Source of the DNA: Rheum nobile
Taxonomy: Eukaryota; Streptophyta; Magnoliopsida; Caryophyllales; Polygonaceae
Reading direction: 5' to 3'
NCBI GenBank assembly: GCA_027886185.1
Contig: WOAB01000768.1
Location: 558,001-622,000 of the forward strand
Length of the DNA: 64,000 nt
Both the position numbers and the translations under genes were made by a program. Below are positions 21,873-32,745 of this stretch, piece by piece (position 1 is the stretch's first letter; every line of letters begins with the position of its first letter). Below the pieces are notes generated by a model. It searched no databases. It saw only the letters and a list, made by a program, of their open reading frames with translations, and had not been told where the DNA came from.

Positions 21873-22675
21873 GAATCAGTAGGATGCAAGTCGTTATGAC
21901 AGATCTCACAGGCCTTAGCCTGCTGAGGTGTACCTTTCAGTTTCAGACGCCTCACCTCCTCTTTCAGCACATCAAAATCAGCTTGATCAATTTTAGATTG
22001 AGAACTAGCGACTACCAAGCTTTGGGAGCCTCTCCCACTGTATTGTCTAGAGTCATCAGCCAGGGTGGCAAATATCTCTAGAGCCTCTTCATAAGTCCTC
22101 TTCAGAATATTCCCACCACATGCAGAATTTACCATCCGACGACCATCTTCACGGAGTCCTCCATGCAAATAAAGAATCAGATCATGATTAGCATAACCAT
22201 GGTAGGGGCAACTCTTCACCAGTTTCTTGAAGCGTTCATAATAGTCATAGAGAGACTCATTAGACAGTTGCTCTACGTTGCAGATCTTCTTCTTGAGCTG
22301 ATTGGATTTGATTGCCGGAAAGTATTTATCAAGAAACACCTTCTTCAAATTCACCCAAGTAGTGACGCTTCCTGGGGGTAAAGAATGATACCAGTCTTTA
22401 GCTGATTCCATCAGAGAAAAGGAAAAGACTCTTAACCTCATCTGATCTTCAGTAATATCAGATGGCCGCATGCTGGTGCAGACCTCAAGGAATTCATCCA
22501 GGTGCTGAATAGGATCCTCAAGTGGGGTTCCACTGAATTTCGGGAGTAAATGGACTACTCCTGTCTTAAGCTCAAATTTAACCCCATCACCCAGGGCAGG
22601 GAATTGCACAGCACGAGTTGGTTGCTCCAAGTTAGGAGCTGTCAGAGATTCAAGAGTAACACGTTGATCAGCCAT
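21857..22675 (-). CDS. gag of element C
   Basis: A 272-residue gag starting MADQRVTLESLTAPNL at an ATG. Motifs parallel element A: DWYHSLPPGS..TWVNLKKVFLDKYFP, LYDYYERFKKL, and a knuckle CEICHNDLHPTDSC near the C-terminus (C-x2-C-x4-H-x4-C). It ends at 21857, overlapping the next frame, which starts at TLRSGK. Compared with element A, roughly 90 residues between knuckle and TLRSGK are missing. The shift may be natural for this lineage or a lesion. The frame has no stop, so this gag could still be made; it would form the capsid of a non-autonomous element. Confidence 0.88.
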   Translation of the reverse strand: MADQRVTLESLTAPNLEQPTRAVQFPALGDGVKFELKTGVVHLLPKFSGTPLEDPIQHLDEFLEVCTSMRPSDITEDQMRLRVFSFSLMESAKDWYHSLPPGSVTTWVNLKKVFLDKYFPAIKSNQLKKKICNVEQLSNESLYDYYERFKKLVKSCPYHGYANHDLILYLHGGLREDGRRMVNSACGGNILKRTYEEALEIFATLADDSRQYSGRGSQSLVVASSQSKIDQADFDVLKEEVRRLKLKGTPQQAKACEICHNDLHPTDSCPTL

Positions 22676-22847
22676 CGTATCAGCTTCCTAAAGTAGTGTA
22701 CGCGCAGCTCTGCGAGCTTGAAGAAAAGTTCTCTCGATTTCTGGATCAAAAACAAGAGGTAGATTATTAGTAATACGGGTGTGAACCATAAGATAGGTTC
22801 ACACCAAGATTGGCACACAAATCACACACACAAAATAGATTAATGCC
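22676..22847 (-). other. 5' leader of element C
   Basis: Between primer site and gag; AT-rich, no gene. Confidence 0.6.
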
Positions 22848-22866
22848 TCCCCGAAAATGACGCTAA
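22848..22866 (-). promoter_or_regulatory. Degenerate primer binding site of element C
   Basis: On the minus strand, TTAGCGTCATTTTCGGGGA follows the LTR end by two bases. It matches element A's tRNA-Asp site at about 14 of 19 positions, so it is recognisable but decayed. Confidence 0.6.
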
Positions 22867-22868
22867 TT

Positions 22869-24118
22869 TGATAACAGGAATTTGTCGTGCTAATTCCAGC
22901 TATGCAAAATATCCAAACAAACCTTAAACCGTATTCCTAGGTAAGTAAAGGTCGAGTCCACAGGGAGACAGAGTCTATCGTTATATGCAATTTATATGTC
23001 AATCCAAAGTAACCAAAGGGGGGGTTTTGTATGTTTCAGTAAATCTAAGCATGCAAAGGCAAACAAACCAAAAGTTGTGAAATCAATGATGGGGAAATAG
23101 CTCAGTCAAACAAACATCCACTATTCGTATGACAAGTTGATCCTAGAAACTCATTCAATATCTCATGCAATGGAAATTCCAATTCCTTTTCAGATATAAC
23201 TAATAGCACATCCAGATACTATTAGCACTAACTAATTAAACAACCCTGAAACTATCAAGATTCAGTTTAACAGCAGCGTTACGGATAGGAATATAGTTGG
23301 ATACAATTCTAGCATAAAACAACCAGCTTTTATCCTAGAATGTAAATCAGTTCTCTTCTGCATAAGACTAGCACAACCAGATACTAGTACGATGCAGTTG
23401 CTACTCTGAAATAGATATGCTCAACCAGTAACAATCTAGATCTAGCAATCAATCAATAGAAACAAACCCTAGTTGCGCAGGCTAGAGATTATCAATATTA
23501 ATCATAAGCAATCAAGCAAGAGAATAGATAAAATCCATGCAATAGATAAGGAACGAGAATCTCACAACTGAATCAAAACGAAAGCTTCAGCGTCTGACTA
23601 AGCAAGAGTGGCTTAGTTCTTCATAGCAAGGTACGTAGAAAGGGAAAAGATGAAATTAGGGTTCGAGAGATTAGGGAGGCCAAGCTCCCTTCTAACCCTT
23701 AAATACTAAAAGGAAATAAGATCTCCAAATATAACATTAAACGAAATATTGAAACGCGTAATAAAAATAGTCCAAATAAAACAAATAAAGAGACGGGCTC
23801 GGTGGGCTTCTGACACGGACGGCGGGCGCTGCCTCCTCTGCGGCGGTCGCCGTCTTTATATGGCGGTCGCCGTTCTTAAGTCGTAGCCAAGGTTGCTGGG
23901 AGGGCTTTGGCGGCGGTCGCCGCAATGTGGGCAGCGGTTGCCGTGAAGCCATTTCTTCAGTGTCTTCGTCTCTTCAGCTCCGAATGCTCCCAAAGCCTCC
24001 AAAAGTGTGTCTTCAGCACCTCTTCGCCAATACTCCACAACTCCTCTAAAGTATCCTAAAACACCACTAAATCAATGCTAAAACCCCATCTATACACACA
24101 ACATAATCGTGTGTATCA
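22869..24118 (-). repeat. 5' LTR of element C
   Basis: Nearly identical to 17509-18776; it is 18 bp shorter, mainly by loss of one GC-rich motif unit near 23840. The low divergence indicates a recent insertion, younger than element B. Confidence 0.94.
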
Positions 24119-24992
24119 GGGAGCATCCGAGGCTTCACCCAAGACGCACACAAAAGAAGATGGTCCACGCACAAGAGCTCAAGCCAAGCGCATGCAAGAG
24201 GAGCTCGAGAACTTGGCAAGCCTCCACGTCTCAAGGGATCCCACCCTCATCGAGGACTTCACCGAACCCAGCTAAGGACCTTGGTGACCTTCCGAGCCAA
24301 GCCAAGTGCGGAAGAATGAAGGCCACAAGTAGCCCCTGACTCGGCCTACAAACTCGGCCGGGTCCAGGCCGAGTTCTCCTCAGTTGTTGGCCAAAGTTGT
24401 GGGATGAGAAGGGCTTCATGTGGGGGCTACCTAGGGTCTTGCTTCCTTGTTATTTTAAGTGTATTTTAAGACTATTTTAAGTGCCTTTTGTGTGGGCCTT
24501 TGTGGGCTTGTTTGGGCCATGCCTTCTAGGGGTATATAAGGCCATTTGTGTTGTTATTTTGAGGGAGACAAAATTTGAAGACAAAACTTGTGGCTTTGCC
24601 ATGGAATTTCGAGAGCTCTCTAGGGAGAGGCTTCTCTTGTGTTGATTCGATATTGCTTGGTTTGACTTGCGTGTGTCAATCTCCTCCATAGGATTGGTGC
24701 TAGTAGGCATTCACAAGAATCCTCCTCGTGCTCCTTGCATTCGTCCATTGTTATGTGAGGTTGTAGAAGGAGGGGTTGGTTGATATTTGGTATTGGTTCT
24801 TGGGAGACATCTTAGGGCTCCAAGGGTCTTGCCTCTATTCAATTCGGTTCTTTCTATATCCCTTTTATTTATCTTTGTTATTTCTTGCTATTTTTCAGAT
24901 TTCTAATCACTTGTGTTTCATTTCTTCTCTTCCATCTCCACGAGTCTCTCTTGGCATCAAGATCGGGCCACTCGCAGCTAATCCCTGCATAA
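24119..24992 (+). repeat. 5' LTR of element B (main part)
   Basis: It continues the 11 bp at 17498-17508 after element C. It matches 38816-39768 apart from one ~77-bp unit that is duplicated only in the 3' LTR. A TATA box (GGTATATAAGG) lies near 24529. The end reads CCCTGCATAA against CCCGCATCA in the 3' LTR. Confidence 0.93.
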
Positions 24993-24995
24993 AAT

Positions 24996-25008
24996 TGGTA
25001 TCAGAGCC
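24996..25008 (+). promoter_or_regulatory. Primer binding site, tRNA-iMet (element B)
   Basis: TGGTATCAGAGCC lies four bases after the LTR end. It is the standard initiator-Met primer site of plant Ty3/gypsy elements. Confidence 0.9.
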
Positions 25009-25854
25009 CCGGTGAGGCGCCAAGCCACCCCCTCAACCACCACTCAGCCGAGCCACCATTTTTTGTTAGCTCCTTTGAGCCTTCTTTCCATTTATTGTGT
25101 TTCTTCTTGTGTTTTCTTGCTTTGTTGTTTCTAGTCTTGTTTTGCTTGTGCTTGTGTATTTGTGGACTTTGCTTGCTTGATATTGCCATCACCATCTCAG
25201 CCACCACTCCAAAAAAAAAACCCAAAAAGAAAGCCCTACCACAAGCCTTGCAAAATCTAAACAAAAACCAAAAAAAAAATATTTTGGCGACCGGAAAACC
25301 CCTCCGCCGCCTTGCTGCCACCACCACCACCACCCAGCAGCCACCACACCTCCTCCATCCCAGCCAAGTGCTCAACCTTGTGTCCTTGCCCAATGCTTGT
25401 TCAAATTTGAAAAGCTTAACTTGTGCATGTGACTTGGAAATGTTTTGGCAAAGGAGCATATTACTTTCTTTCTAGCCACTTTTGATTGTCTTAGGTAGTT
25501 TGGGAAAGTGCCAAACTTGACCTTAGCAGCCTTGTGGGGTTTCAAAAGAAGGGAGACATTTGTGGCAAACATTCAAACCCCTTTCCATCTTCTTCATTTC
25601 GGCCCACTATCTCTATCCATCACAAATCAGCCTTTTGTTGCTTCAAAGAAGTCAAAGCCAAGGAAGAGAGAAAGAGCAGCCCATATACATTGCCCCTTTG
25701 CTGCTGTACGTGCCCACAAAAGAAAAGAAAAAAAATTCAGAAAAGAAAAGAGAAAGAAAAGACAACAAGATCAAAAAAAGAGAGGAAGAAAGGCCATGCA
25801 TGCATGCAACCATTGTGTATGTGATTGATTGTTGTTCCTCTTCCCTTGATAGTG
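25009..25854 (+). other. 5' leader of element B, left part
   Basis: No supportable gene. It includes A-rich stretches (25209-25280, 25723-25790). The leader is split by element D and resumes at 36295. Confidence 0.6.
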
Positions 25855-26201
25855 TGTAATATCCCTCAATTTTTAGTAAGGATATTCGGATAATTTTTCC
25901 CAACCTTCACTAATTAATTATTTCGCTTTCAGTAAAGTTTGGATTTTCTGAAATATCCATGATATCCCAAATAATTCCTTGATTGGTATAAAATACATTC
26001 AATATATTTTCGGGACTTAGAATATTTGTTTGGATACAAACATATAATTTTTGGGGTTTAATACCCATACCAAAATCAATTCCCATATTTCACGCTGCTC
26101 GCCGAAAGCACCCGCCGCTCGCCGAAAGCACTCCCGAAAGTGCGCCGGAAGTTGTCGCTGGCTCGAGCCCCGTGTTGGTCGGATCTCTGCCCCTTCCATG
26201 G

Positions 26202-26209
26202 CTATAAAT
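26202..26209 (+). promoter_or_regulatory. TATA box in element D LTR
   Basis: CTATAAATGG follows CCATGG and precedes a pyrimidine-rich stretch, as in a core promoter. The same sequence is in the 3' LTR near 33093. It would drive the genomic transcript. Confidence 0.6.
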
Positions 26210-27670
26210 GGAGCTCGTTGCCTCACTCCTCTTGCTCCCATCTCCCTCTCGGTTGTCTCTCCCATTCTTACTCCTCCGTTGCTTTTTCCATAGGCGACAA
26301 GACGAGCGTGTCCGAGCTGCTGCTGTATGGTGGTCATCGTTGCTTCGTGCTCCGGTGGTTGCTGTGACTGCGTGAAGCCGCCACCGTTGAAGTCGAGCCA
26401 CTGCTGTGCTCCCTCCCGACGGTGAAGGCGACCCAGTCAGAGCGCCAAGCTGCTGCCCTCCGTCGTCGTAGCCGAGCTGCTGCGCGTCGTCGTTGAAGCT
26501 CCTGTTGGTGGTGTGCTGCTCCGGTGGTCGCTGCTGTGCCGTGTTGCTGCGGTAGCTTCTTCCCCGGCGGCGAAGACGGTGGCGAAGATCCCGACGAAGC
26601 CCAGCCGAGCTCCTCTGTTTCGAGCTTCTCCCGCCAGGCGAGCCTGGCGTGGTGCTCCGTTGTTGAGTTGGGGCTGGTGGTGCTCCTCCTCCCGCCGGTG
26701 TTGCCTTCCTCCCCGGCGTCAGCTAGGAAAGCCGGCGAGACCCCCCCACCCGTGCTCCTCTGTTTTGTTCGAAGTGGTGAAGGAGGTGAACAGTAGAGGT
26801 GGGGCCCCCTTTTCCTTTGTTTTGTTCCGATGGGCCGAAGGCCCATTTAGCCATCCAGTCCAAATTCAACCCGAAATTATTCGAGCGGTATAATTTCAAT
26901 CCCCTTTCGTCCGTATTTTTCTTAGGAAAATTTAATAAATATTTTATGATTTAATATCATAGAAATTTATTAAATATAATTCCTTAAATTCGTCCACTCA
27001 TACTCTGGTAGAAATATTTTGAAGCTTAAGCCATATCCTCGGAAATGATATTTTCGGTAGTCATCTCGTCCAGATTCATCGCCGAATCTATTCCAGGCAA
27101 GTGGCGGTTCGCTCTTGCTCATCGTTCCATATTTACATTAATTATCAGTTGTTTATCTGAGTAATTAATTTGGAATGATTACTGTGTTTGTCTGGAATTG
27201 GTTTTATAAATGGTTTTGGAAAATCATATAATAGGTTGTATATCTGCTAGAACGACGCTATTATCTGTGATCGCCTTCCGGGCATTTATGTGGATTTATC
27301 CTGTACTGTGGTTGTGTTGTAACTGTTAGTTAGCATGAGTATTTGTAGGAACGCCTGGATCCTGAGACTTCCATGTGCGTTTCTTTATAACTGTAAGGGC
27401 GATGAAGACCCAACGATAGTTGAAGTTTGAATTTTGTGAGGTTCATTCTTTTAAAGGGCGAGCAAGACCCAGCGATAGTGGTGGTTTGGACTCTGAGAAG
27501 TTCATTCCTTAGATATGTGTTCTGTGTAACAGGGCATGTATAATTAAAAGCTTACAACGTGTTAATCGTTTTGAAATTTAATAAGATAAGGTGCCCGAGA
27601 GCACTTAATTAATAAATCTTCGGCGAGTAGTGCAGCTAAGTAAATAGTGCAGCTAGGAAAGCTCGTCTCG

Positions 27671-27985
27671 ACTTTGATCATAGTACGTTCTCTTTCCAAT
27701 CTAGATTCGCTGTAAGCGGTGAGGTTGGTTGTGAGCCGAAGCATCTCAGTAAGCTTTTAAATCATTATATGATCTAGACTTTGATCATAGTACGTTCTCT
27801 TTCCGATCTGGATTCGCTGTAAGCGGTGAGGTTGGTTGTCAACCGAAGCATCTCAGTCAGCTTTTAAATCATTATACGATCTAGACTTTGATCATAGTAC
27901 GTTCTCTTTCCGATCTGGATTCGCTGTAAGCGGTGAGGTTGGTCATGAACCGAAGCATCTCAATCAGCTTTTAAATCATTGTTGT
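27671..27985 (+). repeat. Three 107-bp tandem repeats in the 5' LTR of D
   Basis: ACTTTGATCATAGTAC starts at 27671, 27778 and 27885. The repeats differ by a few substitutions. The same three units are in the 3' LTR (34629, 34736, 34843), so they predate insertion. Confidence 0.9.
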
Positions 27986-28726
27986 TTGATTCTTAAACAT
28001 TCCAGATTTGTCATATTTTCCTTAAAGACTCATTTCCGTTGGAGTCTTCTTTCGAGTCAATTTCTGTGAAGATTAAGTATTCCAGAATCTTCTCTTTTAC
28101 ATACCTCTTGTTGTTATTCCATGAAAGTACCGGGTTATGTATCGTTCCTTCGGTTATTATTCGAGGCACAATGATAGTAAACGGTTACGATCACTTGGAC
28201 CATTCTGCTTTTTACCCTTGCTAGTCTATTCAAGTAGACTAACCCACGAACATTGTTCTCCGCATGTGGGCTGGTGTCATCCGTTCGATTCGGCACATCA
28301 GATAGAGCGAAGATATGAGGAGACTAGATTGACTATGAAGACGACGGTTGTTTTGGATGTTTTAATAAATTATTTTAATCGGGTTGAGATCCTTGGGCAG
28401 GTGATCATTACGATCACAACCCTTTTTGTAATATTTTTTATAAGACTTCCGATGTAACTTATTTACTCTGTTATATATTTAAAAGACTTCCGCTGTACTT
28501 TATTTAAACTCTGTATTTGTCCTATTCGGGATTGGGATGTAATCCCGTAAGGTCGGATTTCATTTGATTGATGTTTTGATTTGAATACTTTGATCATTAT
28601 GTATCAATTGTATTCCATGAATTGTATTTAAACCGGTAAAGCCTTGGGTGACCTTGGTAAGGAACACTGGGGTCACTGACGGTAATACCTTTCCAAATGG
28701 GTTAAGATTTGGGGGTGTTACAGTTG

Positions 28727-28739
28727 TGGTATCAGAGCT
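28727..28739 (+). promoter_or_regulatory. Primer binding site, tRNA-iMet (element D)
   Basis: TGGTATCAGAGCT lies four bases after the 5' LTR end. Confidence 0.9.
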
Positions 28740-29184
28740 AAAGTTTTTTTTAAAACGGGTTGGGTATTTGAAAACCATTTACTCGTTTTCGATTGAAAGG
28801 TATTTTCAAAAGGCTCTGAGTTTAAAAATAAAAACGGTGTTTTCATTTTCAACCGTTCATAGTCATGTCTTCTGTATAGTCTGATATAGTAAGCTTGCTT
28901 CTATGTCTAGAAATACTAATTTATTTCTCGTTGCCCCGCTAGATATGGGTGTATTCTGTTTTCTTCAGAGGAACCCGGGAGAAGCCAAGGTGGTTTTACC
29001 ATCTTCAGTAAGGCTAGAATTCCCAGTTCCCTCGCTATGATTTGAGGTTGTAGAACCTAGTTACTCGGTTTGAGTTCATCAATAGAAATTACCAAGTTGA
29101 TCTATTCTAAGTTGATTTTATTACAATAAGTATATCAGAATGATACTAATGTGATAAAATCCTTGGAATTTGATCGATAAACAG
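28740..29184 (+). other. 5' leader of element D
   Basis: No gene seen between the primer site and gag. Confidence 0.6.
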
Positions 29185-30522
29185 ATGGTGAACACAAGGA
29201 ATGTTATCTGTACTGGTGCTGGGCCGAGCAATGACCCCAGACCAAACTCGAGGATTGATGCAGACCCATCAGGAGAGCGTGAGTCTATCTTCAATAATAA
29301 TCCAGGAGGGAATGGCCAAGCTCAGGCCGACGCTCCAGTAGTGCTCGATGTTGCAACTGTTGCAGCTATTCGGGGAATTGTGATGCAAGCAATCGCCAAT
29401 GCTAGGCAACCTGCCGCACCACAGGCACAAGGTGTGCCAATTCCTCCAGTGGTTCCTAGATATGAGGAGCCAACTGTCTATGAACACCAAGAAGGAGCGG
29501 TCAGGAATAGAGGTGATTATGGCCGAGCACTGAAGGCCATTAACTCTATGAGACCTGACAGTTATGATGGAAAAGGAGAGCCAGTCAGAGTGGCTCATTG
29601 GTTCTCACATATGGAGCGGTTGTTTCGTAATGTTGAGTGCACTGAAGCGGAGAAAGTGCACATAGCTTCTCTACAGTTGAAGGAAGAAGCCAGTGAATGG
29701 TGGGAGAGTACCGGTTGAGCTGATAGCCCGGTTTTGAACTGGTCAATGTTTAAGACCAAGATGACGGATCGTTTCTTCTCTCGAGCTATGAGAGAGGAGA
29801 AACACAAGGAGTTCTTGTATCCTAAGATGGATGGATTGAAGGAGACCGAGCTGGCCACTAAATTCAATCATTTGCTACAGTATGCTGAACCAGAGATATC
29901 CAGTGAGACACAGAAGATCTTGTACTTCCATGAATGGATGAACCTAGATATTAAGCCATGGATGGTGCACCATACATGATCTACTATGGAGCAGTACGTG
30001 GATGCGGCCTACAAGTTGGAAGTCACACTTGAGGAGTCCACTCATAAGCGGGAGAAGCAAGTTAAGGGAAAGGGTGGGCAACAGGATCGCCAGGTTGGTT
30101 CATTCAAACGACCGGCCTCGCCTACCAAGTTTGAGAAGTCTGGTCGTGCTAAGACCGAGACAACTCAGTCTGACTCTGCCAGGGGCTCAGGTTGGAGCAG
30201 CGGAGTGATTCAGTGTCACAATTGTGGTGCATCTGGACACAAAAGTTTTGCATGTCAAAATGAGAAGAAGGCATGTTTTGGTTGTGGGAAGGAAGGGCAT
30301 ATTCAAAGGTTCTGTCGTCAGGGAATGCAGAAAGGAGCTGAATCACAGCAAGGGTCTGTTAATCAGAACAACCGACCCAGGTTCAGTCCGGTGGAAGCTC
30401 CTAGCCATTCAATGCAGACAACTGCTCAGGACAAGGGGAAAGCCTCAGTGGCTTCTGGAAGTCAAGGTCAACGCCTTTATGTGATGCGTGAGGCAGATGG
30501 ACCCTATGCTCCAAATGCTTAG
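29185..30522 (+). pseudogene. gag of element D, two in-frame stops
   Basis: Starts MVNTRN at an ATG (29185), typical of Tekay gag. The capsid part has DSYDGKGEPVRVAHWFSHME, then EEASEWWES. TGA at 29716-29718 and TGA at 29977-29979 lie in one otherwise continuous frame, each explained by CGA to TGA. Two zinc knuckles follow, CHNCGASGHKSFAC (30214-30255) and CFGCGKEGHIQRFC (30274-30315), both C-x2-C-x4-H-x4-C. They would bind the genomic RNA. The frame ends at 30522, shortly before a decayed protease. Confidence 0.93.
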
Positions 30523-30563
30523 AGTACTTTGTATCTGCGTTCTACTTTTGTTAATGTGTTGTT

Positions 30564-31420
30564 GATGTGGGTGCTACCCAGACTTTCATTTTGGATGGTT
30601 GTAAGTTAAGTTCTGTATGCGGCTAAGTTTGTGAATCTTTGGTTATAAATATTATTAATATGAAATATTTGGTTAGAACAAATCGTCTGTCGGGATTGTC
30701 GATTACCATCAAGGGTAAGAAATTCAAAGCGATTTGACCTAAATAACCATGGTCCCATACGATAATTATTCTCGGTATGGATTGACGGAAGCGTCATAAG
30801 GCAGTGATCGACTTCAGTTTTTGATATTCGTGTGGTTAGAGGATTTACGGGTGTCTTTCCAGAAGATATTCCTAGATACCCTGAATCGTGTCGTGGAGTT
30901 TGTCGTTGATCTCGGGCCGAGTACCGCGCCGATGTCAGAGGCACCGTACCGGATGGCTCCTATTGAGATGCAAGAGTTGCAGAAGCAACTCAAGGATCTT
31001 CTTGACAAAAGTTATATAAAGCTGAGTGCATCACCTTAAGTAGGAGTGCCCTAGTTTTATTTGTCAAAATAAAAGATGAACCGTTTCGACTTTGTTTTGA
31101 CTTTCGAGAGTTGAATAAAGTCACGATCAAGAGCAAGTATATGTTGCCAAGGAGTGATGATCTGTTGAATCAACTACAGGGAGCAAAAGTTTTCTCCAAG
31201 ATCGACCGGAGATCTGGTTTTTATCAGCTCAGGATTCGTGAGGATGATATTCTGAGGATTGCATTTCGGACAAGAGATGGTCACTACGAGTTTGTAGTCA
31301 TGCCATCTGGATCTACGAGTGCTCCATCAGTTTTCTTGAACTTAGTGCATCGATGTTTTAGACTAGTACTTGAATAAGTTCATAGTGGTCTTCATCAATG
31401 GCATTTTGATATTTTTCCGA
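30564..31420 (+). pseudogene. protease and reverse transcriptase remnants of element D
   Basis: DVGATQTFI at 30564-30590 is a protease active site with T or S changed to V. The RT block begins near 30900: APYRMAPIEMQELQKQL, DLLDKSYIKLSASP, RLCFDFRELNKVTIK, FSKIDRRSGFYQLRI, YEFVVMPSGSTSAP. The catalytic motif near 31390 reads FING where FIDD is expected, so the metal-binding aspartates are lost. Stops and frame changes lie between the blocks. Confidence 0.88.
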
Positions 31421-31539
31421 GCAAGGAGGCTCACAGGGAACATCTGCGGATTGGTTTATCGGTCCTTAGACCAAGTCGGTTGTACGCAAAGTAGGCTAAG
31501 TACGATTGTTGGATCTAGAAGTGGCTTTCTTAGGCCATG

Positions 31540-32740
31540 TGATCAATAAGAATAAGGTTATGGTTATTCCCCAGAAGAGTGAATCAGTAGTTGTTTGGAA
31601 GCGGCCTCAGGGTGTGAGCGATGTGCGTAGTTTCCCAGAGCTTGCTGAGCATTATAGACGGTTCATGGAAGGATTTTTCTAAGATCACTCCACCTATGAC
31701 CAGTCTGTTCTGCAAGGTCAACAAGAAGTTGTCTGGGATGACAAGTGCAAGACCAGTTTTCAAGAAGTTGAAACAGTGTCTGACTTATGCACCAGTTTTG
31801 GCATTGTCGGAAGGAATGATGGTTATATGGTCTATAGTAATGCTTCGAGAAATGGGTTAGGATGTGTCTTTGATGCAGAGGGGCAAGGTTATTGCATACG
31901 CATCTAGACAATTGAAAACCTATGAAGCAAACTAACCAACACATGACCTAGAACTAGCAGCAATAGTGTTTGCATTGGAAACTGAGGTTACTTGGGTGAC
32001 CCAGAGGTCAGCAGAAGTTTTTCACCAGAAGATTGTCCGTGTACATGGCATTCATAAGACCATTGTATCGGATCAAGGTAGCTTAGTTCGAAGCTTTGTT
32101 TAGTCACAGATGCAGATCTCCGATGTGTTGGGATGAGTATGCCGACAAGATTCTGCTTGGACCAGAGTTGGTCGAAAGGACAGCTTCAGACATTGCTTTG
32201 ATTAGACAGAGGATGTTGACCGCTCAGGGTCGACAAAAGTCGTACACAGATAAGAAGCGTAGAAGTGTCAAGTTCAAGGTTGGTGGCAAGGTACTTGTCA
32301 GAGTATCACCATCAAAGGAAGTTTTCAGTTTTGGTAAGCGTGGGAAGCTTAACCCTCGCTACATGGGACCATTCGAGATTCTGGATAGAGTAAGATCTCT
32401 AACGTACCGTTTGGCATTGTCACCATCGGCACACCCAGTGTATAATGTGTTTCACGTATCATTGCTAAGGATATACGTGCCAGATGAGTCTCATGTGCTA
32501 AGCTATAAGGACATCGAGATTCAGGCAAATGGTACTTGAAAGGAGATGCCAGTGCCTATTCTCGAACGCCGTGTGTAGCAATTGTGCAACAAGATCGTAC
32601 TGTTGGTACGAATTCTGTGGTCCAAGTCTGGGACAGAAGAAGTTACTTGGGAAACCTGAGAAACTGAGGCGGATATGCTTAGACGCTTTCCCGAGTTGTT
32701 TTCGGCCAAGGTTTGGGGTCGAAACTTCTTTTAAGGGGGA
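31540..32740 (+). pseudogene. RNase H and integrase C-terminus/chromodomain remnant of element D
   Basis: RNase H-like text (PVLALSEG, KVIAYASRQLKTYEAN, PTHDLELAAIVFALE) runs to about 31985. It is then joined to HGIHKTIVSDQGS of the integrase core, so roughly the RNase H end and the integrase N-terminus are deleted. From 32130 the integrase C-terminus is clear: KSYTDKKRR, FKVGGKVLVRVSP, RYMGPFEILDRV, the GPY/F module. PVPILERRV, then KIVLLVRILWS..TEEVTWE, is a chromodomain-like tail as in Tekay elements, with a TAG after ERRV. Such tails direct insertion to heterochromatin in relatives. Confidence 0.85.
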
Positions 32741-32745
32741 GGTGA
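32733..32745 (+). promoter_or_regulatory. Polypurine tract of element D
   Basis: AAGGGGGAGGTGA directly precedes the 3' LTR. Confidence 0.85.

Larger units (their letters stand above)
17504..24123 (-). mobile_element. Element C: Athila-like gag-protease retrotransposon without RT
   Basis: The element is 17509-24118 (6610 bp), read on the minus strand, with GGGAG duplicated at 17504-17508 and 24119-24123. Its LTRs (1268 and 1250 bp) are nearly identical. It encodes gag and a retropepsin related to element A (TLRSGK, MLDLGASINVLP) but no reverse transcriptase, RNase H or integrase. It would therefore need a helper such as element A. Confidence 0.94.
25855..28722 (+). repeat. 5' LTR of element D
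   Basis: TGTAATATCC to GTGTTACA, 2868 bp. Relative to the 3' LTR it lacks about 67 bp near 26998. It contains a GC-rich section (about 26090-26800) with open frames on both strands, a TATA box, and three 107-bp tandem repeats. Confidence 0.94.

Noticed and set aside
26334..26846. 170-codon minus-strand frame (and overlapping plus-strand frames) in the LTR of element D, repeated at 33243-33740
   Set aside because: Lies in a GC-rich LTR section, open on several frames at once, arginine- and alanine-rich by composition, and not conserved in frame between the two LTRs.
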